NCBI GenBank assembly: GCA_910584575.1
Contig: CAJUBG010000074.1
Coordinates: 1-15,789, forward strand
Length of the DNA: 15,789 nucleotides
Direction of reading: 5' to 3'
DNA from: an uncultured Dorea sp.
GTDB lineage: Bacteria > Bacillota > Clostridia > Lachnospirales > Lachnospiraceae
This document shows positions 7,716 to 15,007 of this stretch, one piece after another. Each line of letters opens with the position of its first letter. Positions within the stretch are counted from its first letter, which is position 1. The translations under genes and the position numbers were made by a program. The notes beneath the pieces were generated by a model, which saw only the letters and a list, made by a program, of their open reading frames with translations, searched no databases and was not told where the DNA came from.

Positions 7716-7749
7716 AAGGCTTCCCTATAATTTTATGCAGGGAAGCCTT
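7716..7749. terminator. Convergent hairpin, probable transcription terminator
   Basis: A perfect 11-base-pair stem, AAGGCTTCCCT (7716-7726) with AGGGAAGCCTT (7739-7749), and a 12-base AT-rich loop. It starts directly after the stop codon of the plus-strand gene and lies just beyond the stop of the minus-strand small ORF. The T-run is poor on either strand, so intrinsic termination efficiency is uncertain. Confidence 0.6.
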
Positions 7750-7763
7750 TCGGAATATATGAA

Positions 7764-7907
7764 TTATTCGTGGTTTCCTTTTCCGTTTTTAGGTGTAGGT
7801 TTATACTGCTCCTCGCCGGATTCAATATAAAGCACGAAATCATTAATTTCTTTTTCGGTCCATCCGGCAGCACGCAGCCCTAAAAGCAACCTTGCAACCT
7901 CAGCCAT
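7764..7907 (-). CDS. Small hypothetical protein, 47 residues
   Basis: A short ORF on the minus strand with a plausible folded sequence: MAEVARLLLGLRAAGWTEKE forms an amphipathic helix followed by a turn, a second helix INDFVLYIES, and a hydrophilic tail ending KGNHE. The helix-AGWTEKEI-helix layout resembles a small helix-turn-helix-like or regulatory peptide, but I cannot assign a family. An AAAGG at about 16 bases before the ATG is distant; an in-frame GTG six bases upstream of the ATG would bring the spacing to 10. It lies downstream of the rpsT terminator, and a TATAAT-like sequence right after that terminator could supply a promoter. It is too short for most ORF callers. Confidence 0.5.
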   Translation of the reverse strand: MAEVARLLLGLRAAGWTEKEINDFVLYIESGEEQYKPTPKNGKGNHE

Positions 7908-7951
7908 ATTCACATCATCACAACCTTTCTGTCAACGGATATCATAATTAT

Positions 7952-7985
7952 AAAAAAACAGCCACTGACGGTATGGCTGTTTTTT
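7952..7985. terminator. Bidirectional intrinsic terminator behind rpsT
   Basis: An A-run, ACAGCCA (7958-7964), a 9-base loop, TGGCTGT (7974-7980) and a T-run to 7985. Read on the minus strand it is a stem followed by seven T residues, the expected terminator for rpsT, whose stop lies about 35 bases upstream of it. It also has a T-run on the plus strand. Confidence 0.88.
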
Positions 7986-8019
7986 ATTTCCTACATCTAT
8001 CGTTCTCAAGCAACTACTC

Positions 8020-8283
8020 TTAAGCGATTCCGTTCACGGCTTTTGCCAGACGGGAAATCTTTCTTGAACAGGTATTCTTGTGATAAACACCCTTGGTGCC
8101 TGCTTTGTTAATCTCAACAGTCGCAACCTTAAGCGCCTCGGCAGCAGCCTGTGCGTCTTTGTTCGCAACAGCAGTCTCAACCTTCTTCACGCAAGTCTTT
8201 ACCTTAGATTTGATTGCTTTGTTTCTTGCAGCCTTTGTTTCGTTCACTAAGATTCTCTTCTTTGCAGATTTGATATTAGCCAA
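8020..8283 (-). CDS. rpsT: 30S ribosomal protein S20
   Basis: Ribosomal protein S20, an early-binding small-subunit protein that contacts 16S rRNA. The protein is 87 residues, basic and helical, with the family start ANIKSAKKRI after the initiator, the KTCVKKVETAV middle and the C-terminal NTCSRKISRLAKAVN. The start is the TTG at 8283: TGGAGGT (8297-8291) lies 7 bases before it, and S20 proteins begin exactly there. An upstream ATG at 8352 would add 23 residues that do not belong to the family and would lie inside the leader hairpin. It is transcribed divergently from gpr, as in Bacillus subtilis, and ends at a strong terminator. Translation from a TTG codon is also the rule for E. coli rpsT, where it takes part in autogenous control. 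Confidence 0.97.
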   Translation of the reverse strand: MANIKSAKKRILVNETKAARNKAIKSKVKTCVKKVETAVANKDAQAAAEALKVATVEINKAGTKGVYHKNTCSRKISRLAKAVNGIA

Positions 8284-8334
8284 TTTGTCCACCTCCAATA
8301 TCTTATATTTCGATTCATTAGTATCGATTCTGAC

Positions 8335-8367
8335 TTCGTTAGAGCCGGACACGGACGTTCTAACGAA
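8335..8367 (-). promoter_or_regulatory. Hairpin in the rpsT 5' leader
   Basis: A perfect 9-base-pair inverted repeat, TTCGTTAGA (8335-8343) and TCTAACGAA (8359-8367), closes a 15-base GC-rich loop. The loop can form an inner CCG/CGG pair around a GACA tetraloop. It starts about 5 bases after the predicted transcription start of rpsT and ends about 38 bases before the ribosome site, a position suited to translational autoregulation or mRNA stability. The structure is seen in the sequence; the role is inferred. Confidence 0.5.
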
Positions 8368-8379
8368 ACATACGAATTT

Positions 8380-8408
8380 ATTTTAGGCCAAGGAAAGGCT
8401 TCTGTCAA
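8380..8408 (-). promoter_or_regulatory. Sigma-A promoter of rpsT
   Basis: On the minus strand, TTGACA (8408-8403), a 17-base spacer and TAAAAT (8385-8380): a consensus -35 and a 5-of-6 -10 at ideal spacing. It gives an untranslated leader of roughly 90 bases before the TTG start codon. Confidence 0.85.
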
Positions 8409-8418
8409 TACATATTTC

Positions 8419-8449
8419 TGAAAATATTGTAAAAACTAGCAATAAACTA
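8419..8449 (+). promoter_or_regulatory. Candidate sigma-G-type promoter of gpr
   Basis: TGAAAA (8419-8424), 18 bases and TAAACTA (8443-8449) resemble the forespore sigma-G/F consensus (TGMATA and CATACTA) at 5 of 6 and 5 of 7 positions. It would start transcription about 17 bases before the gpr start codon. In Bacillus gpr is a forespore gene, which makes the match more credible, but the region is AT-rich and chance matches are easy. Confidence 0.35.
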
Positions 8450-8472
8450 AGAATAAAGTGAGGATGTAAGGG

Positions 8473-9462
8473 ATGATTGAAAAGTATAGCATCAGGACGG
8501 ATCTTGCGCTTGAGGATAAGGAGAGGTTTGAATCAGACAATGTGGAGGTTCAGGGAGTCTCTCTAAAAGAGGAATATGACGAGGAACGGGAGATTAAGGT
8601 GACAACCGTAAAGATTGAGACGGAGAACGGCGCCAAGGTAATGCGTAAGCCGGTAGGAACCTATATTACCATGGAGGCTCCCAATATGGCGGTTCCCGAC
8701 GAGGATTACCATGATGAGATTTCAAAGGAGTTAGCAAAGTTCCTGGCCCGCTTTATTAAGAAGGATAAGGAGGACTTTTCCATTCTTGTGGTGGGGCTTG
8801 GCAACCGTAAGGTGACGCCGGACGCATTGGGGCCTTATGTGGTGGATAATTTAAATATTACCCGCCATATCGTAAAGGAATACGGCAAATACGCCATGGG
8901 CGAGGAGGAGGTACGCCTGGTGAGCGCCATCGTTCCAGGAGTCATGGCGCAGACGGGTATGGAGACAGTGGAGATTATTAAGGGAATCGTCCGCGAGACA
9001 AAGCCGGATATGATGATTGCCGTGGATGCCCTGGCGGCAAGAAGCTCAAAACGCCTGAACCGTACCATCCAGATTACGGACACGGGAATCAATCCTGGCT
9101 CTGGCGTCGGAAACCACAGGAACGGCATCACCAAAGAGACGGTAGGAATTCCGGTTCTGGCAATCGGCGTTCCCACGGTGGTGGATGCGGCTACCATCGT
9201 CAACGATACCATGGAGAATCTGATTATGGCACTGGAAAGCTCAGAGACGCTTCGAGGGGTAGGCGTTGTGATGCAGGGCTATAATGCCGCAGAAAAATAC
9301 GAGCTGGTAAAGGAGTTGATTTCTCCCCACCTTAACGGTCTGTTCGTAACCCCCAAAGACATTGACGAGACGGTGAAACGAATCAGCTACACCATCTCGG
9401 AGGCTTTGAACATGCTTTTTTCAAGAGGACATGCACATAATCAGGAAATGGGTGTCATATAG
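8473..9462 (+). CDS. gpr: Germination protease GPR (spore SASP endopeptidase, family A25)
   Basis: GPR is made in the forespore as an inactive zymogen and, at germination, cleaves the small acid-soluble spore proteins that coat spore DNA. The 329-residue protein has the family start IRTDLALED, the segment VVGLGNRKVTPDALGPYVV with Asp117, and the VDALAARSSKRLNRTIQITD segment with Asp185. These two Asp residues probably correspond to the pair proposed as catalytic in Bacillus GPR (numbering by eye). The zymogen leader is short: the processing point RTD/LAL falls after residue 10, compared with about 15-16 in Bacillus. Start: GTGAGG at 8459-8463, 9 bases before ATG. It is divergent from rpsT and followed by spoIIP, a conserved neighbourhood. 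Confidence 0.97.
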   Translation: MIEKYSIRTDLALEDKERFESDNVEVQGVSLKEEYDEEREIKVTTVKIETENGAKVMRKPVGTYITMEAPNMAVPDEDYHDEISKELAKFLARFIKKDKEDFSILVVGLGNRKVTPDALGPYVVDNLNITRHIVKEYGKYAMGEEEVRLVSAIVPGVMAQTGMETVEIIKGIVRETKPDMMIAVDALAARSSKRLNRTIQITDTGINPGSGVGNHRNGITKETVGIPVLAIGVPTVVDAATIVNDTMENLIMALESSETLRGVGVVMQGYNAAEKYELVKELISPHLNGLFVTPKDIDETVKRISYTISEALNMLFSRGHAHNQEMGVI

Positions 9463-9463
9463 T
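9435..9463 (+). promoter_or_regulatory. Candidate sigma-E promoter of spoIIP, inside the end of gpr
   Basis: ACATAAT (9435-9441), 14 bases and CATATAGT (9456-9463) resemble the mother-cell sigma-E consensus (KMATATT and CATACANT) at the correct spacing. The -10 overlaps the gpr stop codon. In B. subtilis spoIIP has its own sigma-E promoter just downstream of gpr, so location and match support each other. It is inference from consensus. Confidence 0.42.
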
Positions 9464-9516
9464 GTTAAAGAATTGATTTCCGATAGCTGAAACTAAGATG
9501 CAGATGGAGTGATAAT

Positions 9517-10713
9517 GTGGAACGAAGAAAGCAAATCAGCCAAATATTAATCCTTGTCATACTGGGTATCCTGGCAGTTTATACCTGCATGAATATTTCC
9601 CTGCCCTCGAAATCTGAGCAGGGAAATCAGGCAGACCAGACAAAATTGAACAGGCTGTTGATGGAACACGCCAAGAGGACATTTCTGACAGGCTTCGTCT
9701 ATGTGGAAAATGGAAACGACGGTTCGCTTACGGACTGGATTACGGAGAATGCCATGGAGTTCATTCCCCTTGGCACTTACATAGAAGGGAAATTTTTGGC
9801 ACATACGGAGGTGGAGGATCAGGAGACTTACCAGATGATCCTTGCAAACCAGGCAAATGACGAGAATATGGTGGACGAGAACGGAAAACTGGTAGAAAAG
9901 GACGGACAGGAGCCACAGGTAGTGCAGGCATCCGCCCCACAGATTGACACTTCTATGGAGAAAATGATGAACTATGAGTATCTCCTGGGCAACTTCTACA
10001 CTGTTGACTCCAGCACCATGGCGGATCCAGAGCTTTTGAATGCCCAGGTGCTTCTGGAGAAGAATATGAAGATAGACCAGTCGAAGAAGGGTCCCAAGGT
10101 GCTCGTTTACCATACCCACTCCCAGGAGGCTTTTGCAGACTCCGTTCCAGGGGATGAGAGCACCACGATTGTGGGAATGGGAGATTTGCTGACAGAGCTT
10201 CTCAATGATAAGTACAAGATTGAAACCCTTCACCACAAAGGAGTCTACGACATGGTGGACGGGAAGCTGGACCGGAGTATGGCATACGATTTGGCAGAGC
10301 CGGAGATTCAGAAGATTCTGGACGAAAATCCCAGTATCGAGGTGGTGATTGACCTTCACAGGGATGGAGTGGGTGAGCAGACCCATCTGGTAACGGACAT
10401 AAACGGAAAGCAGACCGCCCAGATTATGTTTTTCAACGGGATGAGCCGGACAAAGGCAAACGGCAATATCAGCTATCTTGCCAACCCGTATATCCAGGAC
10501 AATCTGGCATTTTCCCTTCAGATGCAGCTTGCCGCAATCGCAAAGTATCCGGGCTTTACCAGACACATTTACCTGAAAGGCTACCGCTATAACATGCACT
10601 TTAAGCCAAAGAGCCTTCTAATCGAGGCGGGGGCTCAGACCAATACGGTGGATGAGATGCGAAACGCCGTAACATATCTGGCAGACGTACTAGATACAGT
10701 GCTTACAAAATAA
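9517..10713 (+). CDS. spoIIP: Stage II sporulation protein P (engulfment peptidoglycan amidase/endopeptidase)
   Basis: SpoIIP works with SpoIID and SpoIIM at the sporulation septum, cutting cell-wall peptidoglycan so the mother-cell membrane can engulf the forespore. The 398-residue protein has one N-terminal membrane anchor (about residues 8-24), a long linker and an extracytoplasmic catalytic domain from about residue 190. Conserved active-site elements are visible: LVYHTHSQEAF (His199, His201, Glu204), VVIDLHRDGVG (Asp279, His281) and LLIEAGAQTNTVDEM (Glu370). The start is GTG 9517, with GGAG at 9506-9509 seven bases before it; the overlapping ATG at 9515 is in another frame and soon stops. 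It lies 54 bases after gpr and probably has its own promoter as well as readthrough from gpr. Confidence 0.96.
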   Translation: MERRKQISQILILVILGILAVYTCMNISLPSKSEQGNQADQTKLNRLLMEHAKRTFLTGFVYVENGNDGSLTDWITENAMEFIPLGTYIEGKFLAHTEVEDQETYQMILANQANDENMVDENGKLVEKDGQEPQVVQASAPQIDTSMEKMMNYEYLLGNFYTVDSSTMADPELLNAQVLLEKNMKIDQSKKGPKVLVYHTHSQEAFADSVPGDESTTIVGMGDLLTELLNDKYKIETLHHKGVYDMVDGKLDRSMAYDLAEPEIQKILDENPSIEVVIDLHRDGVGEQTHLVTDINGKQTAQIMFFNGMSRTKANGNISYLANPYIQDNLAFSLQMQLAAIAKYPGFTRHIYLKGYRYNMHFKPKSLLIEAGAQTNTVDEMRNAVTYLADVLDTVLTK

Positions 10714-10720
10714 ATTGTAT

Positions 10721-10749
10721 TTGAACAATGCCATATTTTGTGTTAAGAT
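10721..10749 (+). promoter_or_regulatory. Sigma-A promoter of the topoisomerase operon
   Basis: TTGAAC (10721-10726), 17 bases and TAAGAT (10744-10749), only 8 bases after the spoIIP stop codon. Transcription would begin near 10756, downstream of an in-frame GTG at 10750, so the B-subunit start must be the ATG at 10792. Confidence 0.7.
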
Positions 10750-10791
10750 GTGGGAGGTGTGGAAATATTTACAAAGAAAGGATCTGATAAT

Positions 10792-12711
10792 ATGGCAAAG
10801 AATACATATGATGCAGATAGTATTGCCATACTGGAGGGACTGGAAGCGGTACGGAAAAGACCGGGGATGTACATTGGAAGTGTGTCAACGAAGGGGCTTA
10901 ACCATCTGATTTATGAGATTGTGGATAATGCTGTGGATGAGCATCTGGCCGGCTTCTGTACAGAGATACATGTGACACTGGAAAAAGACGGCTCGGCTAC
11001 GGTTGCCGATAACGGAAGGGGCGTTCCGGTGGGGATGCACGCAACAGGCGTGTCGGCTGCGCGGGTGGTCTATACCACACTCCACGCAGGCGGCAAGTTT
11101 GACGATACTGCCTATAAGACCAGCGGGGGACTCCATGGGGTGGGCTCCTCCGTGGTAAATGCCCTGTCCGTTTATATGGACGTAGAAATAAGCCGTGAGG
11201 GATATATTCATCATGACCGCTATGAGAGAGGAAAGCCGGTCATTGAGCTTGAGGACGGGCTTCTGCCTACGATTGGGAGGACGAGAAAGACCGGTACGAA
11301 GGTGAATTTTCTGCCGGATGATACCATATTTGAGAAGACGAGATTCCGTTCAGACGAGGTTAAGAGCCGGATGCACGAGACGGCATACTTAAACCCTGCC
11401 CTTACGATTGTATTTGACGACAAGCGGGGGAGTGAGGCAGAGCATATTGTTTACCATGAGCCGGACGGAATCTTAGGGTTTATCAAGGACTTGAATTCTA
11501 AGAAGGAGGCGGTCCATGATCCGGTGTATTTTAAAGGAGAGGCGGAAGGGATTGAGGTGGAGGCAGCATTCCAGTATGTGAATGAGTTCCATGAAAATGT
11601 ACTGGGCTTCTGCAACAATATCTACAATGCAGAGGGCGGAACCCATCTGACCGGCTTTAAGACTACGTTTACCACTGTCATCAACCAGTATGCAAGAGAG
11701 CTTGGTATCCTGAAGGAAAAGGATACGAATTTTACGGGCGCAGACGTGCGTAACGGAATGACTGCCATCGTCTCGATTAAGCATCCGGACCCAAGGTTCG
11801 AGGGGCAGACCAAGACCAAGCTTGATAACCCTGACGCGTCCAAGGCGTGCAGCAAGGTGACGAATGATGAGATTATCCGTTATTTTGACCGGAATCTTGA
11901 GAATCTAAAAAAGGTCATCGGCTGCGCGGAGAAGGCTGCCAAGATACGTAAGACGGAGGAGAGGGCCAAGACCAACCTTCTGACCAAGCAGAAGTATTCC
12001 TTTGACAGCAACGGCAAGCTTGCCAACTGTGAGAGCAGGGACGCAGGGAAATGTGAGATTTTTATTGTGGAGGGAGATTCCGCGGGAGGCTCGGCAAAGA
12101 CGGCCAGGGATCGGATGTACCAGGCAATCCTGCCGATTCGGGGAAAGATTCTGAACGTTGAGAAAGCGAGTATCGACAAGGTGCTTGCCAATGCGGAGAT
12201 TAAGACCATGATTAATGCGTTTGGCTGTGGATTTTCGGAGGGGTATGGCAATGATTTCGATATCAGCAAGCTGCGTTATAACAAGATTATCATCATGGCG
12301 GATGCGGACGTGGACGGCGCCCACATCTCCACCCTGCTTTTGACCCTGTTCTATCGGTTTATGCCGGAGTTAATCTTCGAGGGGCATGTATATATCGCTA
12401 TGCCGCCTCTTTATAAGGCCATGCCCAAGAAGGGGGAGGAGGAATATCTCTATGACGATAAGGCGCTTGAGAGATATCGAAGGACCCATGACGGGCCGTT
12501 TACCTTACAGAGGTACAAGGGGTTGGGAGAGATGGACGCGGATCAGTTGTGGGAGACGACGCTGAACCCTGAAACACGGATTTTGAAGCTGGTGGAGATT
12601 GAGGATGCCAGGATGGCGTCAACGGTGACGGAGATGCTCATGGGGACGGAGGTGCCGCCGAGACGGACGTTTATCTATGAGAATGCGACGGAGGCGGAAT
12701 TGGATATTTAA
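10792..12711 (+). CDS. parE: Type IIA DNA topoisomerase subunit B (ParE/GyrB family, probably topoisomerase IV)
   Basis: The ATPase and metal-binding subunit that, with the A subunit, passes one DNA duplex through another. It has 639 residues. GHKL ATPase: YEIVDNAVDE (Glu42, Asn46), DNGRGVPV (73-80) and GGLHGVGSS (112-120); transducer QTKTKL with Lys341/343; TOPRIM: EGDSAGGSA (427-435) and the metal motif DADVDGAH (504-511); C-terminal RYKGLGEMDADQLWETTLNP. There is no insert, so the length fits Gram-positive ParE or GyrB equally. I call it ParE because its partner lacks a GyrA box and because no dnaA, dnaN or recF, the usual gyrB neighbours, is present. Start: ATG 10792 with AAAGGA at 10777-10782; the upstream GTG precedes the predicted transcript start. 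It could still be annotated gyrB. Confidence 0.9.
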   Translation: MAKNTYDADSIAILEGLEAVRKRPGMYIGSVSTKGLNHLIYEIVDNAVDEHLAGFCTEIHVTLEKDGSATVADNGRGVPVGMHATGVSAARVVYTTLHAGGKFDDTAYKTSGGLHGVGSSVVNALSVYMDVEISREGYIHHDRYERGKPVIELEDGLLPTIGRTRKTGTKVNFLPDDTIFEKTRFRSDEVKSRMHETAYLNPALTIVFDDKRGSEAEHIVYHEPDGILGFIKDLNSKKEAVHDPVYFKGEAEGIEVEAAFQYVNEFHENVLGFCNNIYNAEGGTHLTGFKTTFTTVINQYARELGILKEKDTNFTGADVRNGMTAIVSIKHPDPRFEGQTKTKLDNPDASKACSKVTNDEIIRYFDRNLENLKKVIGCAEKAAKIRKTEERAKTNLLTKQKYSFDSNGKLANCESRDAGKCEIFIVEGDSAGGSAKTARDRMYQAILPIRGKILNVEKASIDKVLANAEIKTMINAFGCGFSEGYGNDFDISKLRYNKIIIMADADVDGAHISTLLLTLFYRFMPELIFEGHVYIAMPPLYKAMPKKGEEEYLYDDKALERYRRTHDGPFTLQRYKGLGEMDADQLWETTLNPETRILKLVEIEDARMASTVTEMLMGTEVPPRRTFIYENATEAELDI

Positions 12712-12725
12712 GGTAGGAGAATAAG

Positions 12726-14966
12726 ATGCAGGATTCACAGATTATCAGGACCGAATATTCGGATGTGATGAAGAAATCATATATAGATTATGCCATGAGC
12801 GTAATCGTTGCCCGCGCCCTGCCCGATGTGCGGGACGGGTTAAAGCCTGTGCAAAGGCGTACCCTCTACGATATGTACGAGCTGGGGATACGCTATGACC
12901 GGCCTTACCGGAAATGTGCCCGTATCGTGGGCGACACCATGGGTAAATACCACCCTCACGGCGACAGCTCGATTTATGAGGCTTTGGTGGTTATGGCCCA
13001 GGAATTCAAGAAGGGTATGATTCTGGTTGACGGCCATGGCAATTTCGGCTCGATTGAAGGGGACGGCGCGGCGGCCATGCGTTACACGGAGGCCCGTCTT
13101 GCCAAGGTGACCCAGGATGCTTATCTTGCGGATTTGGACAAGGATATCGTGGACTTTGTACCGAACTTCGACGAGACGGAGAAAGAGCCGGAGGTGCTTC
13201 CGGTGCGCCTACCTAACCTTTTGGTCAACGGTGCGGAGGGGATAGCGGTAGGCATGGCCACCAGTATCCCCACTCATAATCTGGGCGAAGTAATTGACGC
13301 GGTCAAGGCGTACATGAAGAATGACGATATCAGTACAAAACAGTTGATGCGCTGCATCAAGGGACCGGATTTTCCCACAGGCGGTATTGTGGTCAACAAG
13401 GACGAGCTTTTAGACATTTATGAAAACGGGACCGGCAAGATTAAGCTTCGGGGAAAGGTGGAGGTCGAGGAGATGAAGGGCGGCAAGAGCCGTCTGGTCA
13501 TCACGGAGATTCCATATACCATGATTGGCGCGGGGATTGGGAAGTTTTTAAACGACGTGTGTGCTTTAGTGGAATCGAAAAAGACCGGAGATATTGTGGA
13601 TATTTCCAATCAGTCCTCCAAGGAGGGAATCCGGATTGTCATTGAGCTGAAGCGGGGGGCGGATGTGGAGAACCTTACCAACATGCTCTATAAAAAGACC
13701 CGACTTGAGGATACCTTCGGGGTCAATATGCTTGCAGTTGCAAACGGCAGGCCGGAGACGATGGGGCTTAAGAAGATTATCGAGCATCATGTGGATTTCC
13801 AGTTCGAGATGGCAACCAGAAAGTATCAGAATCTTCTGAACAAGGAGAAGGATAAGAAGGAGATTCAGGAGGGGTTAATCAAGGCGTGCGACGTGATTGA
13901 CTTAATTATTGAGATTCTCAGGGGAAGCCAGTCTGTGAAGGACGCTAAGGCATGTCTGGTAAGCGGCGTGACGGATAATATTAAGTTTAAGACAAAGATT
14001 TCCAGGAAGATGGCGTCCATGCTTCGGTTTACAGAACGCCAGGCCACGGCGATCCTTGAGATGCGCCTTTATAAGCTGATTGGCCTGGAGATTGAGGCGC
14101 TTATGAAGGAGCATGACGAGACTCTTTCTAAGATAGCCCGCTATGAGGAGATTCTGAACAATTACGACTCTATGGCAGAGGTTATTATCGAGGATTTGGA
14201 CAGGCTTAAGGCTGAATTTGGCAGAAAGCGGCGCACTGTGGTGGAGAATGCCAAGGAGGCGGTCTACGAGGAGAAGAAGGTGGAGGAACAGGAGGTCGTG
14301 TTCCTTATGGATCGGTTCGGCTATGCCAAGACGGTGGATAGCAATACTTACGGAAGGAATAAGGAGGCGGCTGACGTTGAGAATAAGTATATTATCTCCT
14401 GTATGAACACGGGAAAGATATGTGTATTTACAAATACAGGGAAGATGCATCAGGTCAAGGTGCTGGATTTACCCTATGGGAAGTTCCGTGATAAGGGGAT
14501 TCCCATTGACAATGTGAGTAATTACGACAGTACCCAGGAGGAGATTGTGTATCTCTGTGATTCCGAGCAGATGCGATATGCGAACCTGTTCTTTGCCACA
14601 AAACAGGGGATGGTCAAGAAGGTTGACGGTAATGAATTTCAGGTGGCAAAGCGCACGATTGCCGCCACGAAGCTTCAAGCGGACGATATGGTGATTGCCG
14701 TGGGGGTGATCAGTGAGAACCAGAGCGTGGTGCTTAGGACGAAGGACGGATATTTCCTGAAATTTGCCGCAGAGGAGGTTTCCGAGAAGAAGAAGGGCGC
14801 CATAGGCGTGCGCGGCATGAAGCTTAGGAGGAACGATGAGGTAGAGGAGGCGTATCTTCTTGAGGAGGGGGCTGAGGCCAAGGTGCTGGTCGGAGAACGG
14901 GAGGTGTCGCTGAATCGTTTGAAGATGGCGAAAAGAGACGGGAACGGGACGAAGGTTCGGGGGTAG
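12726..14966 (+). CDS. parC: Type IIA DNA topoisomerase subunit A (ParC/GyrA family, probably topoisomerase IV)
   Basis: The DNA-cleaving subunit, 746 residues. N-terminal breakage-reunion core: YAMSVIVARALPDVRDGLKP (22-41), the quinolone-region GKYHPHGDSSIYEAL with Ser81 and Glu85 (the usual susceptible-type residues), and the active-site Tyr120 in AAMRYTEARL. A coiled-coil hinge runs from about 365 to 510, followed by a beta-pinwheel C-terminal domain (about 520-740). In the first blade, where GyrA carries the QRRGGKG box needed for DNA wrapping and negative supercoiling, this protein reads NTYGRNKEAADVENKY. The domain is also shorter than the about 300-residue GyrA version. Both points favour topoisomerase IV. 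A KKKGAIGVRGMKL segment at 688-700 recalls but does not match the box. It starts 14 bases after the B subunit, with GTAGGAGAATAAG before the ATG, so the two are coupled. Confidence 0.9.
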   Translation: MQDSQIIRTEYSDVMKKSYIDYAMSVIVARALPDVRDGLKPVQRRTLYDMYELGIRYDRPYRKCARIVGDTMGKYHPHGDSSIYEALVVMAQEFKKGMILVDGHGNFGSIEGDGAAAMRYTEARLAKVTQDAYLADLDKDIVDFVPNFDETEKEPEVLPVRLPNLLVNGAEGIAVGMATSIPTHNLGEVIDAVKAYMKNDDISTKQLMRCIKGPDFPTGGIVVNKDELLDIYENGTGKIKLRGKVEVEEMKGGKSRLVITEIPYTMIGAGIGKFLNDVCALVESKKTGDIVDISNQSSKEGIRIVIELKRGADVENLTNMLYKKTRLEDTFGVNMLAVANGRPETMGLKKIIEHHVDFQFEMATRKYQNLLNKEKDKKEIQEGLIKACDVIDLIIEILRGSQSVKDAKACLVSGVTDNIKFKTKISRKMASMLRFTERQATAILEMRLYKLIGLEIEALMKEHDETLSKIARYEEILNNYDSMAEVIIEDLDRLKAEFGRKRRTVVENAKEAVYEEKKVEEQEVVFLMDRFGYAKTVDSNTYGRNKEAADVENKYIISCMNTGKICVFTNTGKMHQVKVLDLPYGKFRDKGIPIDNVSNYDSTQEEIVYLCDSEQMRYANLFFATKQGMVKKVDGNEFQVAKRTIAATKLQADDMVIAVGVISENQSVVLRTKDGYFLKFAAEEVSEKKKGAIGVRGMKLRRNDEVEEAYLLEEGAEAKVLVGEREVSLNRLKMAKRDGNGTKVRG

Positions 14967-14985
14967 AGGCTTTTGCACTACCCCC
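14959..14985 (+). terminator. Hairpin overlapping the parC stop codon, possible terminator
   Basis: GGGGGTAG (14959-14966) pairs with CTACCCCC (14978-14985) around an 11-base loop. The left arm contains the stop codon of the topoisomerase A gene. The sequence after it is only moderately T-rich (TTGTCAGTGTTG), so this may be a weak or Rho-dependent terminator, or protect the 3' end of the message. It also lies between two convergent genes. Confidence 0.55.
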
Positions 14986-15007
14986 TTGTCAGTGTTGTAA
15001 ATAAAAG

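Noticed and set aside
8284..8352. N-terminal extension of S20 to the ATG at 8352
   Set aside because: The extra 23 residues are not part of S20, the ATG sits in the leader hairpin, and the TTG at 8283 has the proper ribosome site.
8093..8386. Plus-strand open frame of 97 codons opposite rpsT
   Set aside because: It is the antisense of rpsT and its leader, Ala/Ser/Phe rich by complementarity, with no ribosome site.
9547..10599. Minus-strand open frame of 350 codons opposite spoIIP
   Set aside because: The composition (His, Leu, Val and Cys rich) is typical of an antisense shadow, and spoIIP on the plus strand carries all the conserved residues.
10750..10791. GTG start at 10750 for the topoisomerase B subunit
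   Set aside because: It touches the -10 box of the predicted promoter, so it would not be transcribed; the ATG at 10792 matches the usual N-terminus.
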